Source of the DNA: Oscillospiraceae bacterium
GTDB taxonomy: Bacteria; Bacillota; Clostridia; Oscillospirales; Oscillospiraceae
Assembly (NCBI GenBank): GCA_910575265.1
Contig: CAJTEA010000020.1
Location: 1-43,806 of the forward strand
Reading direction: 5' to 3'
DNA length: 43,806 bases
A model generated the notes under the pieces. That model searched no databases. It saw nothing but the letters and a program-made list of their open reading frames with translations, and was not told the origin of the DNA. Of the stretch, positions 8,474 to 15,731 are shown piece by piece (within the stretch, counting starts at the first letter, position 1; every line of letters starts with the position of its first letter). The position numbers and the translations under genes are program-made.

Positions 8474-8502
8474 ATTGTAACGCAGTTTTTTTCATCGGTC
8501 AA
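8474..8502 (-). promoter_or_regulatory. Dedicated ftsZ promoter
   Basis: Read on the minus strand: TTGACC (8502-8497), 17-bp spacer containing seven A, TACAAT (8479-8474), about 80 bp before the ftsZ ATG. The 168-bp ftsQ-ftsZ gap is AT-rich, unlike the other spacers in the cluster. Confidence 0.85.
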
Positions 8503-8558
8503 GAGGAAATATCCCCTGCGGCAAAATTTCCAAAATTTTCATCACATTTTTTGGAGAA

Positions 8559-9416
8559 TCAGGCCGTGTCCTTCGCCAGGGAAAAAGCCGCGTCATATTG
8601 CTCCAGGGTCAGGTCAATGGTCCCGGCGACCTGGGGGCCGTGGCGCTCCTCCAGCTCCTCCCGAACGGAACGCATCAGACGCAGGTTATAGCGGAAATCC
8701 GAGTTGAGTCTCATTTCCACATTGAAGCGTCCGGCGTAGCGGACGGTCAGCCGGGTGGGTTCCAGAAGAATAGAGGACAACTCGCCGGTCAGTTCCTCCT
8801 CCTGCGCCGCCTGGAGCAGGGCGGTCAGGGCGTCCAGCCGGGTTTTCTCTGATTCAGGCACCTTTAAAAAGCCGCCCGCCTCAGGGGCGATGGAGGTCAG
8901 TCCGGTGACAGGGAGGACGGCGCTGTCCGCCGGGGCGGGCTCCAGCAGCTTGCCCTTCTCGCTGATAAGCCAGGACTCTTGGGCCAGCGGGGCGGGCTCC
9001 GCGTCCAGGTTCCCGTCGGCCAGCTCCTCTTGGGCGGCCGCTGCCTGCGCTGTGTCCGGAACGGCGACCTGTGCCGCCGCCTCGCACTCGATGACAGTAA
9101 TGACAATGGTGCTGGGCAGCGCCCGGTTGATGGTCAGCTCCTCCACATAGGGCAGCTGGGTGCGGATGCTTCGGCCGATGCTCACCTTGTTCAGGCTGTA
9201 CAGGTTGCCGCCGATCTGGATGCCGGAGGCGGCAATAATCTCTTCCTCCGTATACCGCCTGCACCCGCTTACAGACACCCGCTCCACCCGGAAAAACACT
9301 GTGGCTCCCGCGGTCAGGGCCACAACCACCGCCAAAACGCAAAGCAGCTTGAACAGCGGTCCGAATCGTCCCCTGTTCCTCCTGCGTGTTCTGCTGCGGT
9401 GGCTGTATCTTGGCAT
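8559..9416 (-). CDS. ftsQ: Cell division protein FtsQ/DivIB
   Basis: A 285-residue bitopic membrane protein of the FtsQ-FtsL-FtsB divisome subcomplex. An Arg-rich cytoplasmic N-terminus (residues 1-18) precedes one membrane segment (about 22-44). A POTRA domain then starts at VERVSVSGCRRYTEEEIIAA and runs to about residue 115. An Ala/Glu-rich insert (about 118-150) interrupts the usual spacing before the FtsQ beta domain. It is 11 bp downstream of murA on the same strand. Length is in the normal range for DivIB. The ATG follows GGAGAACC. Confidence 0.9.
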   Translation of the reverse strand: MPRYSHRSRTRRRNRGRFGPLFKLLCVLAVVVALTAGATVFFRVERVSVSGCRRYTEEEIIAASGIQIGGNLYSLNKVSIGRSIRTQLPYVEELTINRALPSTIVITVIECEAAAQVAVPDTAQAAAAQEELADGNLDAEPAPLAQESWLISEKGKLLEPAPADSAVLPVTGLTSIAPEAGGFLKVPESEKTRLDALTALLQAAQEEELTGELSSILLEPTRLTVRYAGRFNVEMRLNSDFRYNLRLMRSVREELEERHGPQVAGTIDLTLEQYDAAFSLAKDTA

Positions 9417-9427
9417 GGTGGTTCTCC

Positions 9428-10687
9428 TTATGGTAATTCCCGAATTTCCGCTCCCAGCAGACGCAGGTTTTTGTCCAGAGCCTGATAGCCTCTCCGAATG
9501 TGGCGCAGCTCGGATACCCTGGTGGTCCCCTCCGCCCCCAGGGCGGCTATCACCAGGGCGGCTCCGCCCCGCAGGTCGGTGGAACGGACGGCGGCTCCGT
9601 GGAGCCGTCTCACCCCGGAAACCATAGCGGCCCGTCCGGCCAGCTGGATGTCCGCGCCCATACGGCGCAGCTCATCCACGTGGCGGTAGCGGCTGTCGAA
9701 GATGTTCTCCACAAAAAGGGTGGATCCCTCACCCCCCGCCAGGGCGGCCATCAAAATCGCCTGGGCGTCAGTGGGGAAGCCGGGATAGGGGGCGGTACGA
9801 ACCGGACGGATACTGTGGAGCGGACCGCCGCTGGTAAGCGCGATCCGGTCCGGTCCGGTGTGGATCTCACAGCCCGCTTCCTCCAGACAGGAGAGGACGG
9901 CGGCCAGAGTGTCCGGTGCAATGCCGGACACCTCCACCTCACCGGTGGCGGCGGCGGCTCCGCACAGATAAGTGGCGGCGGCGATGCGGTCACCCATCAC
10001 CCGGTACTCCGCCGGATGGAGGGGAAGTCCTCCCTCAATGGATATGGAAGCGGTGCCCGCCCCGGATACCCGGACCCCTATGGCCTGGAGAAAGCCCTGC
10101 AAGTCAAGAATCTCCGGCTCCTGGGCCGCGCCCACGATGGTGGTCACTCCGGGACAGCCGCAGGCGGCCAGCATGATGTTTTCCGTGGCCCCCACACTGG
10201 GGATGGACAGACAGATCTCCCGTCCGCGGAGCCCTTGCCGGCAGCTGCGGCAGCACAGCGCCCCCTGGTCCTCCAGGATCTCGGCCCCCAGGGACCGCAG
10301 GGCGGACAGGTGCAGGTCGATGGGCCGGGAGCCCAGCTCGCACCCTCCGGGGTAGGACAGCTCCGCCGTTCCCAGACGGGCCAGCAGAGCCCCCAGGAAG
10401 ATGACCGAGGAACGCATTTCCCGCATCAGACGCTCCGGGACGTTCCAGCGGTCCAGGGTTGAGGTGTCGATCGTGACGGTATCACCCTCCCGCTCCGCCT
10501 GACACCCCAGCAGGCGCAGAATATCCAGGGTGGCGGACACATCGGACAGGTCGGGGCAGTTGTGAAGCACGCTCTGCCCCGGCGCCAGCAGGCAGGCGGC
10601 CAGGATGGGCAGAACGCTGTTTTTGGCCCCGTGGATGGCCAGCGCGCCGAACAGGGGACGTCCGCCCTTGATTTCGTAACAGCTCAT
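9428..10687 (-). CDS. murA: UDP-N-acetylglucosamine 1-carboxyvinyltransferase
   Basis: The 419-residue enzyme transfers enolpyruvate from PEP to UDP-GlcNAc, the first committed step of peptidoglycan synthesis in the cytoplasm. The substrate-binding AKN motif is at residues 21-23. The catalytic cysteine is Cys116 in SYPGGCELGSRPIDLHL, so the enzyme should be fosfomycin-sensitive unless otherwise protected. It has the two-domain inside-out barrel length typical of MurA. It lies in the division cluster between murG and ftsQ. Its ribosome site lies inside a hairpin (10689-10723). A second murA paralogue, common in Firmicutes, may exist elsewhere. Confidence 0.96.
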   Translation of the reverse strand: MSCYEIKGGRPLFGALAIHGAKNSVLPILAACLLAPGQSVLHNCPDLSDVSATLDILRLLGCQAEREGDTVTIDTSTLDRWNVPERLMREMRSSVIFLGALLARLGTAELSYPGGCELGSRPIDLHLSALRSLGAEILEDQGALCCRSCRQGLRGREICLSIPSVGATENIMLAACGCPGVTTIVGAAQEPEILDLQGFLQAIGVRVSGAGTASISIEGGLPLHPAEYRVMGDRIAAATYLCGAAAATGEVEVSGIAPDTLAAVLSCLEEAGCEIHTGPDRIALTSGGPLHSIRPVRTAPYPGFPTDAQAILMAALAGGEGSTLFVENIFDSRYRHVDELRRMGADIQLAGRAAMVSGVRRLHGAAVRSTDLRGGAALVIAALGAEGTTRVSELRHIRRGYQALDKNLRLLGAEIRELP

Positions 10688-10688
10688 G

Positions 10689-10723
10689 GGATAGCCTCCA
10701 AATTCTTTGGATTTGGGCTATCC
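10689..10723 (-). promoter_or_regulatory. Hairpin enclosing the murA ribosome-binding site
   Basis: On the minus strand, GGATAGCC (10723-10716) pairs with GGCTATCC (10696-10689), and CAAAT (10715-10711) pairs with ATTTG inside. The Shine-Dalgarno GGAGG (10699-10695) falls in the 3' arm, just before the murA ATG at 10687. The structure should hinder initiation unless translation or another factor opens it. Confidence 0.55.
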
Positions 10724-10746
10724 TATGCTGGAAAAGGCGATTTGGT

Positions 10747-11865
10747 TTATTTCATAATATCCCGCAGGGTCCCATATATTTTTTCCCCCGCGTTGGGAAC
10801 GGCCATGGCCCGGAGGGCGGCGGCCATCTTCTCCCGGCGGTCCCGCTCCCGAAGGAGCAGCGCGGCCTCGTCATAGAGGGTATTTTCCACGCAGTCGGCC
10901 TCCCGGAGGAGGACCGCTGCCCCCTGGTCGGCCAGCACCCGGGCGTTTTTCTCCTGGTGGTTGGCGGTGACGTTGGGGGAGGGGACCAGCACGGCGGGTT
11001 TGGCGATGGCGGTGAGCTCTGAGATGGTGGAGGCTCCCGCCCGGCACAGCACCAGATCGGAGGCGGCCATGACCAGGGGCATGTCGTAGATATATTCCCG
11101 GACCTCAATGCCGTTGTCCCCCAGCTTCAGTCCCCGGCGGAGCAGCTCCTCCTGCATCCAGGGATAATCCCGGCCCGCGCCGTGGATATGCCGCCAGGGC
11201 GCGCCCTCATAGCACTCCTTGGCGATGAAGTCCACCATCTTCTGGTTCATCACCTCGGCCCCCAGCGAGCCCCAATAGGACAGCAGCAGAGGGCGGTTGT
11301 CGTCAATGCCCAGCTTGGCCCGGGCCTCCTCCCGGGTGAATTTGAAGAAGTCGCCCCGGACAGGCGTGCCAGTGACCACCACCTTTTCCGGGTGCTCGTA
11401 GTGTTCCCGGCTCTCCTCAAAGCCCACCATCACCCGATCCACCACCTTGGACAGGGCCTTGGTGGTCAGGCCGGGAACGGCGTTGGATTCGTGAACGGCG
11501 GTGGGGACCTTCCGGCGGGCGGCCTCGTTGACCACGGGGTAGGAGGCATAGCCCCCGGTGCCCACCACCAGATCGGGCTTGAAGTCGTCCAGAATCGCCT
11601 TGGCCTGCTTGCGGGATTTCCGCATGTTCATCAGTGTGCCCAGGTTATGGGCGATGTCCGCCGGGGCCATGGAGCGGTGGAAGTTGGTGATGGTCACCGT
11701 CTGGATGTGATAGCCCTCCTTGGGCACCAGCTTGTTTTCCATACCGCCGTCCGCCCCCACAAAAAGGACGCGGCAGCCGGGGTGCCTCTCCTGGAAGATG
11801 TGGGCCAGGGCCACCGCCGGGTTCACATGTCCGGCGGTGCCGCCGCAGGTAAACAGAATGTTCAT
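10747..11865 (-). CDS. murG: UDP-GlcNAc:lipid I N-acetylglucosaminyltransferase
   Basis: The 372-residue peripheral membrane glycosyltransferase makes lipid II from lipid I. The N-terminal glycine-rich loop CGGTAGHVNPAVALA is at residues 7-21, and the second motif VVGTGGYASYPV is near residue 100. The C-terminal donor-binding segment has CRAGASTISEL (about residues 275-285), and the basic/hydrophobic patch expected for membrane docking is present in the N-lobe. Length is standard. It lies 36 bp downstream of ftsW on the same strand. A spacer of 59 bp separates it from murA and holds the murA hairpin. Confidence 0.97.
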   Translation of the reverse strand: MNILFTCGGTAGHVNPAVALAHIFQERHPGCRVLFVGADGGMENKLVPKEGYHIQTVTITNFHRSMAPADIAHNLGTLMNMRKSRKQAKAILDDFKPDLVVGTGGYASYPVVNEAARRKVPTAVHESNAVPGLTTKALSKVVDRVMVGFEESREHYEHPEKVVVTGTPVRGDFFKFTREEARAKLGIDDNRPLLLSYWGSLGAEVMNQKMVDFIAKECYEGAPWRHIHGAGRDYPWMQEELLRRGLKLGDNGIEVREYIYDMPLVMAASDLVLCRAGASTISELTAIAKPAVLVPSPNVTANHQEKNARVLADQGAAVLLREADCVENTLYDEAALLLRERDRREKMAAALRAMAVPNAGEKIYGTLRDIMK

Positions 11866-11901
11866 TGCTGCACCTCTTTCATGAGACTGAAACTTCTTTT
11901 G

Positions 11902-13131
11902 TTAATCCTTGCGCGGGGCGGGTATCTGCCGGGATATGCTTAAAATCATTCCCATCTCCGCCAGCTGTATCATCAGAGCGGTGCCGCCGTAGCTGAAGAA
12001 GGGGAGGGAAATTCCGGTATTGGGAACCAGGCCGGTGACCACGCCGATGTTCAAAAAGACCTGGGCGGCCAGCAGGGTGATGATGCCCACGGTGACCAGC
12101 ATGCCGAACTTATCCCTTGCGTGGAGGGCGATCCAGTAGCCCCGGAGGATGAGCAGAGAGAACAGCAGCAGGATGGCGAAGGCCCCCACCAGTCCCAGCT
12201 CCTCCACCACGATGGTGAAAATCATGTCGTTCTCCGGCTCGGGGACAAAGCCATACTTCTGGTTGCTGTTGCCCAGTCCCCGGCCCAGCAGGCCGCCGGA
12301 GGCGATGGAATAGATGCCCTGCCGGAACTGAAAGCCGTCGCTCTGGGCGTCCGCCCCCCAGGGGTCCAGCCAGAGGTTGATTTTTCGGGTGAGGTAGGGC
12401 GTCTGGGTGGCGATGAACCACAGCCCCGCCGACCCCACGGCGGCCGCTCCGGCAAACCATTTCAGGCTGATGCCGGACACCAGCAGCACCGAGGCCGCGC
12501 CCAGCATAATCAAAATCGTACCCGACATGTGGGGCTCGAATACCACCAGCACCAGCACCAGCAGCAGCACCGCCCCGTAGGGGACCAGCTCCAGAAAGCC
12601 GATCCGCTCCAGAAAGTTCAGCATCCGGCCGGTGCCAGTGCGCTTGGTAAAGCGCAGCTGGTGCTCGGTGTCCCGCTTGCACAACCGGGCGGCGAAAAAG
12701 AGCACCACCGCCACCTTGGCGATCTCCGAGGGCTGGTAGGTGGGGCCGGCCACCAGGAAAACCCGCAGCCAGCGCCGCACGCCGTTGATGGGGGCGTTCA
12801 GGCCGGGGATGTAGCAGAGGACTAGCAGGACGATGGAACCGGCCAGGGCAAGCGGAGCCATCCAGCGGAAGTGCTGGTAGTTGATGCGGGAGATGACATA
12901 CATGCCCACAACTCCCGCCGCGGCGTAGGCCGCCTGGTGGAGAATGTAATAGTAGGGGTTGTTGTTAATGGGGGGAGTGGGGTCCCGGTAGGCGGTGTAG
13001 TAGGAGGCGGAGAAGAGCATCACCAGTCCGATGCCCAGCAGCATCAGCACCAGCATGAGAAAGGGCAGGTCCAGCGGTCCCCGGGCCAGCTGTTCTTCCA
13101 TAGTCAAATCGCGTTTCGCTTTGCGGGCCAA
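11902..13131 (-). CDS. ftsW: Septal peptidoglycan polymerase FtsW (SEDS family)
   Basis: A 409-residue SEDS glycosyltransferase with about ten membrane segments. It polymerises lipid II at the septum together with the class B penicillin-binding protein of the same cluster. Family landmarks visible are LMLVLMLLGIGLVMLFSAS near residue 28, YQPSEIAKVAVVLFFA (SEDS PSE-x-x-K motif, about 140) and the C-terminal GISLPFFSYGGTALM (about 370). The cytoplasmic N-terminus is charged. It lies 16 bp downstream of mraY, on the same strand. In this cluster murD, normally between mraY and ftsW, is missing. Confidence 0.96.
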   Translation of the reverse strand: MARKAKRDLTMEEQLARGPLDLPFLMLVLMLLGIGLVMLFSASYYTAYRDPTPPINNNPYYYILHQAAYAAAGVVGMYVISRINYQHFRWMAPLALAGSIVLLVLCYIPGLNAPINGVRRWLRVFLVAGPTYQPSEIAKVAVVLFFAARLCKRDTEHQLRFTKRTGTGRMLNFLERIGFLELVPYGAVLLLVLVLVVFEPHMSGTILIMLGAASVLLVSGISLKWFAGAAAVGSAGLWFIATQTPYLTRKINLWLDPWGADAQSDGFQFRQGIYSIASGGLLGRGLGNSNQKYGFVPEPENDMIFTIVVEELGLVGAFAILLLFSLLILRGYWIALHARDKFGMLVTVGIITLLAAQVFLNIGVVTGLVPNTGISLPFFSYGGTALMIQLAEMGMILSISRQIPAPRKD

Positions 13132-13147
13132 CGGGGCACCTCCTTAA

Positions 13148-14134
13148 TTACATTGGATACCGGTACATGACCCCCAGAAAGCCCAGGCAGCACAGCAGAA
13201 GGGTGGCGCCGGAGAAAACGCAGAACAGCTTGGTTTCGCTCCAGCCACCCATCTCCAGGTGGTGGTGGAGGGGGGCCATGCGGAAAAACCGCTTGCCGTG
13301 GGTCTTTTTGAAATAGGCTACCTGAATGATGTCGGACAGCACCTCAGCGACATAAATCAGGCCGATGATGGGGATCACCAGGGGGATATCCAAGGCGAAG
13401 GCCATACCGCACACCATGCCTCCCAGAAACAGGGAGCCGGTGTCGCCCATAAAGACCTTGGCCGGGTGGAAATTATAGATCAGGAAAGCGGCCAGCCCGC
13501 CCGCCAGGGCGGCGCCCAGAATAGCCAGATCGTTTTTGCCGAACCAGCCGGCCACCGCCATGTAGAACAGCGCCACAGGGATGGTTACGCCGGTAGCCAG
13601 ACCGTCGATGCCGTCAGTGATGTTGACGGCGTTCACCGTTCCCACCATCACGAACGCGGCAAAGACCATGTAGACCACCCAGGGCAGGGGGATGGTCACG
13701 TTGAAGAAGGGGACGAACAGGTTGGGGGTGAGATAGCCCTGTTCCCGCATAAGGACGGTAAACGCGATGGCCGCCGCCAGCTGGAGCAGAAACTTCTGGG
13801 CGGCGGTGAGCCCCTCGTTGGCGTGGTGGCGCAGCTTCTGGAAGTCGTCGATCATACCGATGACGCCGAAGACCAGGGCGAAGAGGAATACATACAGATG
13901 GTTGTAGTTTCCGGCCATCAGCTCCTCCCGGCCGGCCACCACCGCGGCCGCGCCGGTCGCGAGGATAAACATGACGCCTCCCATAGTGGGGGTGCCCTGT
14001 TTGGACATATGCCAGGTGGGGCCGTCAGTCCGGATGGACTGCCCCGCCTTCAGCCGCCGCAGCAGCGGGATGAGCACCTGCCCGACAATGGCCGCCACGC
14101 CAAAGGCGATGATAAAGCTGAGGATATATGTCAT
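13148..14134 (-). CDS. mraY: Phospho-N-acetylmuramoyl-pentapeptide transferase
   Basis: The 328-residue integral membrane enzyme attaches phospho-MurNAc-pentapeptide to undecaprenyl phosphate, giving lipid I. Ten membrane segments are predicted. Active-site motifs visible are GTPTMGGVMF (about residues 48-57), GMIDDFQKL (the catalytic DD, about 92-100), NITDGIDGLATG (about 171-182), FMGDTGSLFLGG and MAPLHHHLE (the HHH motif, about 287-295). Length is slightly short but complete. It lies 50 bp downstream of murE. The expected murF between murE and mraY is absent. Confidence 0.97.
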   Translation of the reverse strand: MTYILSFIIAFGVAAIVGQVLIPLLRRLKAGQSIRTDGPTWHMSKQGTPTMGGVMFILATGAAAVVAGREELMAGNYNHLYVFLFALVFGVIGMIDDFQKLRHHANEGLTAAQKFLLQLAAAIAFTVLMREQGYLTPNLFVPFFNVTIPLPWVVYMVFAAFVMVGTVNAVNITDGIDGLATGVTIPVALFYMAVAGWFGKNDLAILGAALAGGLAAFLIYNFHPAKVFMGDTGSLFLGGMVCGMAFALDIPLVIPIIGLIYVAEVLSDIIQVAYFKKTHGKRFFRMAPLHHHLEMGGWSETKLFCVFSGATLLLCCLGFLGVMYRYPM

Positions 14135-14184
14135 GTCTGAAACCCTCCCGGTTATTTCTCTTTTGAAGTATATAGAACATAAAA

Positions 14185-15678
14185 TTATACCATATCCGCC
14201 GGGACTTTTCCAGTCTTTTGTTGTCGTTGGCCGTTGTGGACGCGAAAATATTCCGCCACGATCTCCCGCTCGTCCATGGGATACTGGACCCCGTTGATTT
14301 CCTGATAAGTCTCATGACCCTTGCCGGCCAGGACGATCACGTCCCCGGGCTCCCCCTGGGACAGGGCCCAGAAAATGGCCTCCCGGCGGTCTGGCTCCCT
14401 GTGGAGGCTGGCCTGACTGTGTTCCATGCCGGCCAGAATTTCGTCGATAATGACCTGGGGATCCTCAGTGCGGGGGTTGTCGGAGGTAACCACCGCCAAA
14501 TCGGCCAGTTCTCCGGCGATGGCTCCCATAATGGGGCGCTTGGACCGGTCCCGGTCGCCGCCGCAGCCGAACACGCAGATCAGCCGGCCAGCGGTAAAGT
14601 CCCGGGCGGTGGTGAGGATGTTTTCCAGTGCGTTGGGGCTGTGGGCGTAGTCGATGATTACGGTGTAGGCCCGGGGGACTGGAACCACCTCCACCCGGCC
14701 CTTGACCCCCTTTACTGAGGGCATGACCTGAGCCATGGCCTCCAGGCTCAGCCCCAGGCAAAGCCCGGCGGCCAGAGCGGCCAGAGCGTTGTAGATGGAA
14801 AAGCCTCCGGGGATGGGCAGGTGGATCCGGGAAATTTCGCCGGGGATTACCGCCTCAAATTCCACATGGCTGGGGAACAGGCGGATATTTTTGGCGGTGA
14901 GGCCGGCCTGGACCCGGTTCTCCGAGTAGGTGAATACGGGACAGCTCACCCGCTCCCGGTACCACCGCCCCGCCTCGTCGTCCAGGTTGAGAACCGCCCT
15001 TTCGCACTGTTGGAAGAGCAATCCCTTGGCGTCCCGGTAGGCCTCCATGGTGTGGTGGTAATCCAGATGGTCCTGGGTCAGGTTGGTAAACACCCCCGCC
15101 TGGAAGGTCAGCCCCGCCGTCCGGTGTTGGACCAGGGCGTGGGAGGAGACCTCCATCACCACATGGGTACAGCCCTCGTCCGCCATCCGGCGCAGGAGGG
15201 ACTGGAGCTCAAAGCTCTCCGGAGTGGTGCGGTGGGCGGGCAGCTCCCGGCTGCCGATCATGTTCCGGTTGGTGCCGATCAGACCCACCTTGGCCCCCGC
15301 CGTCCGCTCCAGCAGCTCCTTGAGCAGGCTGGTAGTGGTGGTTTTGCCGTTGGTTCCGGTAACAGCGGTCAGGGTCATGGAATCCCCCGGATGGCCAAAC
15401 CAGTTGGCGGAGATCAGGGCCAGGGTCAGACGGGTGTCCGTCGCGGTCAGCCAGGGGCCGGGGAAGTCTGGGGCCCGCTGGCACAGGACGGCGGCGGCGC
15501 CCTTATCCAGAGCTGTCTGGATAAAGCGGTGGCCGTCCGTCTTATCGCCGGACAGAGCCACAAAGAGCGCTCCGGGCGCTAACGTCCGGGTGTCGTAGGA
15601 TATGGAAATAATTTCCATATCCGGGCTGGAGATACCCCCCTTGAGGGGCACGCCGGCGAAAAGCTCGCGCAGTTTCAT
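14185..15678 (-). CDS. murE: UDP-MurNAc-tripeptide ligase, meso-diaminopimelate adding
   Basis: The 497-residue Mur ligase adds the third stem-peptide residue. The ATP loop TGTNGKTTTTSLL is near residue 110, and the carbamoylated-Lys region and VIIDYAHSPNALEN (about 335-350) follow. The substrate-selecting motif is DNPRTEDP (about 405-412); DNPR indicates meso-diaminopimelate rather than lysine. The ATG at 15676-15678 begins MKLRELFAG, after GAGGGGTGAC. The five-residue upstream extension is rejected. The gene is 53 bp downstream of ftsI. The C-terminal tail beyond about residue 480 is short and polar. Confidence 0.96.
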   Translation of the reverse strand: MKLRELFAGVPLKGGISSPDMEIISISYDTRTLAPGALFVALSGDKTDGHRFIQTALDKGAAAVLCQRAPDFPGPWLTATDTRLTLALISANWFGHPGDSMTLTAVTGTNGKTTTTSLLKELLERTAGAKVGLIGTNRNMIGSRELPAHRTTPESFELQSLLRRMADEGCTHVVMEVSSHALVQHRTAGLTFQAGVFTNLTQDHLDYHHTMEAYRDAKGLLFQQCERAVLNLDDEAGRWYRERVSCPVFTYSENRVQAGLTAKNIRLFPSHVEFEAVIPGEISRIHLPIPGGFSIYNALAALAAGLCLGLSLEAMAQVMPSVKGVKGRVEVVPVPRAYTVIIDYAHSPNALENILTTARDFTAGRLICVFGCGGDRDRSKRPIMGAIAGELADLAVVTSDNPRTEDPQVIIDEILAGMEHSQASLHREPDRREAIFWALSQGEPGDVIVLAGKGHETYQEINGVQYPMDEREIVAEYFRVHNGQRQQKTGKVPADMV

Positions 15679-15731
15679 GGTGTCACCCCTCATGGGTGTG
15701 GTTTCATTCTCTATAAGATGCCGCGAATTTG

